Source of the DNA: Chondrinema litorale
GTDB lineage: Bacteria > Bacteroidota > Bacteroidia > Cytophagales > Flammeovirgaceae
Direction: 5' to 3'
Assembly: GCF_026250525.1 (NCBI RefSeq)
Contig: NZ_CP111043.1
Coordinates: forward strand, 1,116,001 to 1,180,000
DNA length: 64,000 nucleotides
In this document: positions 62,944 to 64,000 of the stretch, piece by piece
Numbering within the stretch: the stretch's first letter is position 1
Layout of the letters: each line of letters starts with the position of its first letter
The notes under the pieces: generated by a model
The model's database searches: none
What the model was told of the DNA's origin: nothing
What the model saw: the letters and a program-made list of their open reading frames with translations, nothing else
Position numbers and translations under genes: made by a program

Positions 62944-63912
62944 ATGAAACTATACAACGAAATTCCTTCTCTTGACCTTAACGATTTTACTTCTGGTGAT
63001 CCTGAGAAAAAAGCTGCTTTTGTAAAAGCTTTAGGAGATGCCTATAACGAAATTGGTTTTGTTGCGATAAAAAACCACGGATTAACAGAAGAAATGACCC
63101 ATAAGCTTTACTTTAATGTAAAAGCATTTTTTGGTCTAAGAGAAGATTTAAAACAAAAATACGAGAAGCCAGAATTACAAGGCCAGCGAGGATATATTGG
63201 TAAAGGAAAAGAGCATGCTAAAGGCAGAACAACCGGAGACTTAAAAGAATTTTTTCATATTGGTCAGGAAAAGAAAGAGGGAGACGAAGTAACAGCAGAG
63301 TACCCACACAATATATGGCCAGCAGAACTTCCTGATTTTCAAAATGTTGGAAACAAGGTATTTAGAACCTTAGAAGAAACTGGTTTACATATGCTTCGTG
63401 CAATTGCCATTTATCTTGGTTTAGACGAAAACTTTTTTGATGACAAAGCAAGTAAAGGAAACAGTATTTTAAGACCTATACATTACTACCCTATTCCTAA
63501 TCCTGAAGAAGTACCTGATGATGCAGTAAGAGCTGCTGAACACGGTGACATCAACCTAATTACTTTATTAATGGGCGCTAGTGCAGATGGCTTGCAAGTA
63601 TTAAGACGCGATGGAGAGTGGATTCCTATAACTGCACTACCAGACCAAATAGTTGTGAATGTTGGCGACATGCTAGACAGGTTGACAAACCATAAACTAA
63701 AATCGACCATACACAGAGTGGTAAACCCACCAAAAGATAAGATGAATTCTTCTAGATATTCTATTCCATTTTTTATGCACCCTCGCTCAGATATGGACTT
63801 AACTTGTTTAGAAAGTTGTGTTGATGAAGAAAATCCTAAAAAATACAGCGATATGACTGCTGGCGAGTTTTTGGCAGAAAGATTAGCCGAAATTGGATTT
63901 GGGAAAAAATAA
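62944..63912 (+). CDS. Isopenicillin-N-synthase-like 2-oxoglutarate/Fe(II) oxygenase family protein
   Basis: 322 residues, no signal peptide. The N-terminal DIOX_N domain has IPSLDLNDFTSG and YNEIGFVAIKNHGL. The 2OG-Fe(II) core has the facial triad His200 and Asp202 in EHGDINLITLLMG and His257 in STIHRVVNP, with the co-substrate Arg/Ser in SSRYSIPFF. Full length. Bacteroidota homologues are usually annotated only as IPNS-family oxygenases; beta-lactam synthesis is not implied, as no NRPS gene is present. Single gene at the window end; no gene was seen in the last 88 bp. Confidence 0.9.
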   Translation: MKLYNEIPSLDLNDFTSGDPEKKAAFVKALGDAYNEIGFVAIKNHGLTEEMTHKLYFNVKAFFGLREDLKQKYEKPELQGQRGYIGKGKEHAKGRTTGDLKEFFHIGQEKKEGDEVTAEYPHNIWPAELPDFQNVGNKVFRTLEETGLHMLRAIAIYLGLDENFFDDKASKGNSILRPIHYYPIPNPEEVPDDAVRAAEHGDINLITLLMGASADGLQVLRRDGEWIPITALPDQIVVNVGDMLDRLTNHKLKSTIHRVVNPPKDKMNSSRYSIPFFMHPRSDMDLTCLESCVDEENPKKYSDMTAGEFLAERLAEIGFGKK

Positions 63913-64000
63913 TTGCTTTTCTCAAATACTTTATCCTTTGTTTTATGTTATATGGATAGACATTTGTCTCTACTGAACATGTAATCTCTATCATTTTTTT

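Noticed and set aside
62944..63912. Isopenicillin N synthase as evidence of beta-lactam production
   Set aside because: Family membership only; no ACV synthetase or other biosynthetic gene is present in the window.
1..64000. CRISPR arrays, tRNA or rRNA genes, prophage or toxin-antitoxin loci
   Set aside because: No regularly spaced repeats, no tRNA T-loop pattern in intergenic DNA and no phage or toxin-antitoxin genes were recognised by reading; a tRNAscan or CRISPR search was not possible.

Overview
The window reads as chromosomal DNA of a Bacteroidota bacterium, most likely a marine, AT-rich member of the class Cytophagia. Several independent signs agree: a type IX secretion (T9SS) C-terminal sorting domain on a DUF1501 protein, a PorE-like TPR/PD40/OmpA protein, a FISUMP-domain protein, many lipoproteins, a Bacteroidota-type TTTG / TAnnTTTG promoter in front of rnpB, and signal peptides that place Gln directly after the cleavage site in 12 of about 15 cases. 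No tRNA, rRNA, CRISPR array, prophage or plasmid gene was recognised. One insertion sequence is present.

Layout. 1-2.8 kb: 3' end of a DUF1800 gene followed by a DUF1501/T9SS gene. 2.8-11.3 kb: scattered metabolic genes (Nudix hydrolase, kynurenine 3-monooxygenase, isochorismate synthase, homoserine kinase, GH3 beta-glucosidase), a 1.0-kb IS1595-type element inserted 2 bp after the GH3 stop codon, and a TIM-barrel protein. 11.4-20.8 kb: a very large PD40-amidohydrolase, the PorE-like protein, an HMA metal-binding protein, fructose-1,6-bisphosphatase, moaA and two small unknown genes. 21-27.7 kb: a tripartite RND efflux operon (TetR-TolC-adaptor-permease) with a palindromic operator candidate. 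28-35 kb: small membrane proteins, a FISUMP protein, a nucleotidyltransferase/GHMP-kinase fusion, two paralogous outer-membrane beta-barrels around a YdcF gene, and tsaD. 35-42.8 kb: tamB, an unknown secreted protein and sppA.

43-49.8 kb holds the most interesting region: five co-directional genes for exported proteins (two LPP20-like multidomain paralogues, one with DUF4384; a CsgG-family lipoprotein with a helical repeat N-terminus; a small LPP20-like protein; an FlgT-N/DUF4384 protein). It resembles a CsgG-type outer-membrane module but has no curlin, CsgE or CsgF gene and no flagellar genes beside it. It is the best candidate here for an undescribed envelope system.

49.8-64 kb: accC translationally coupled to a BamE-like lipoprotein, lrgAB, tyrS, a LuxE-type acyl-protein synthetase, a sigma-54 activator without a C-terminal HTH, rnpB, a DUF1573 protein, an LRR protein, a glutaminyl cyclase lipoprotein (the likely enzyme acting on the Gln+1 secretome), an unknown lipoprotein and a 2-oxoglutarate/Fe(II) oxygenase-family protein. 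Strong hairpin terminators separate most transcription units, often shared by convergent genes.
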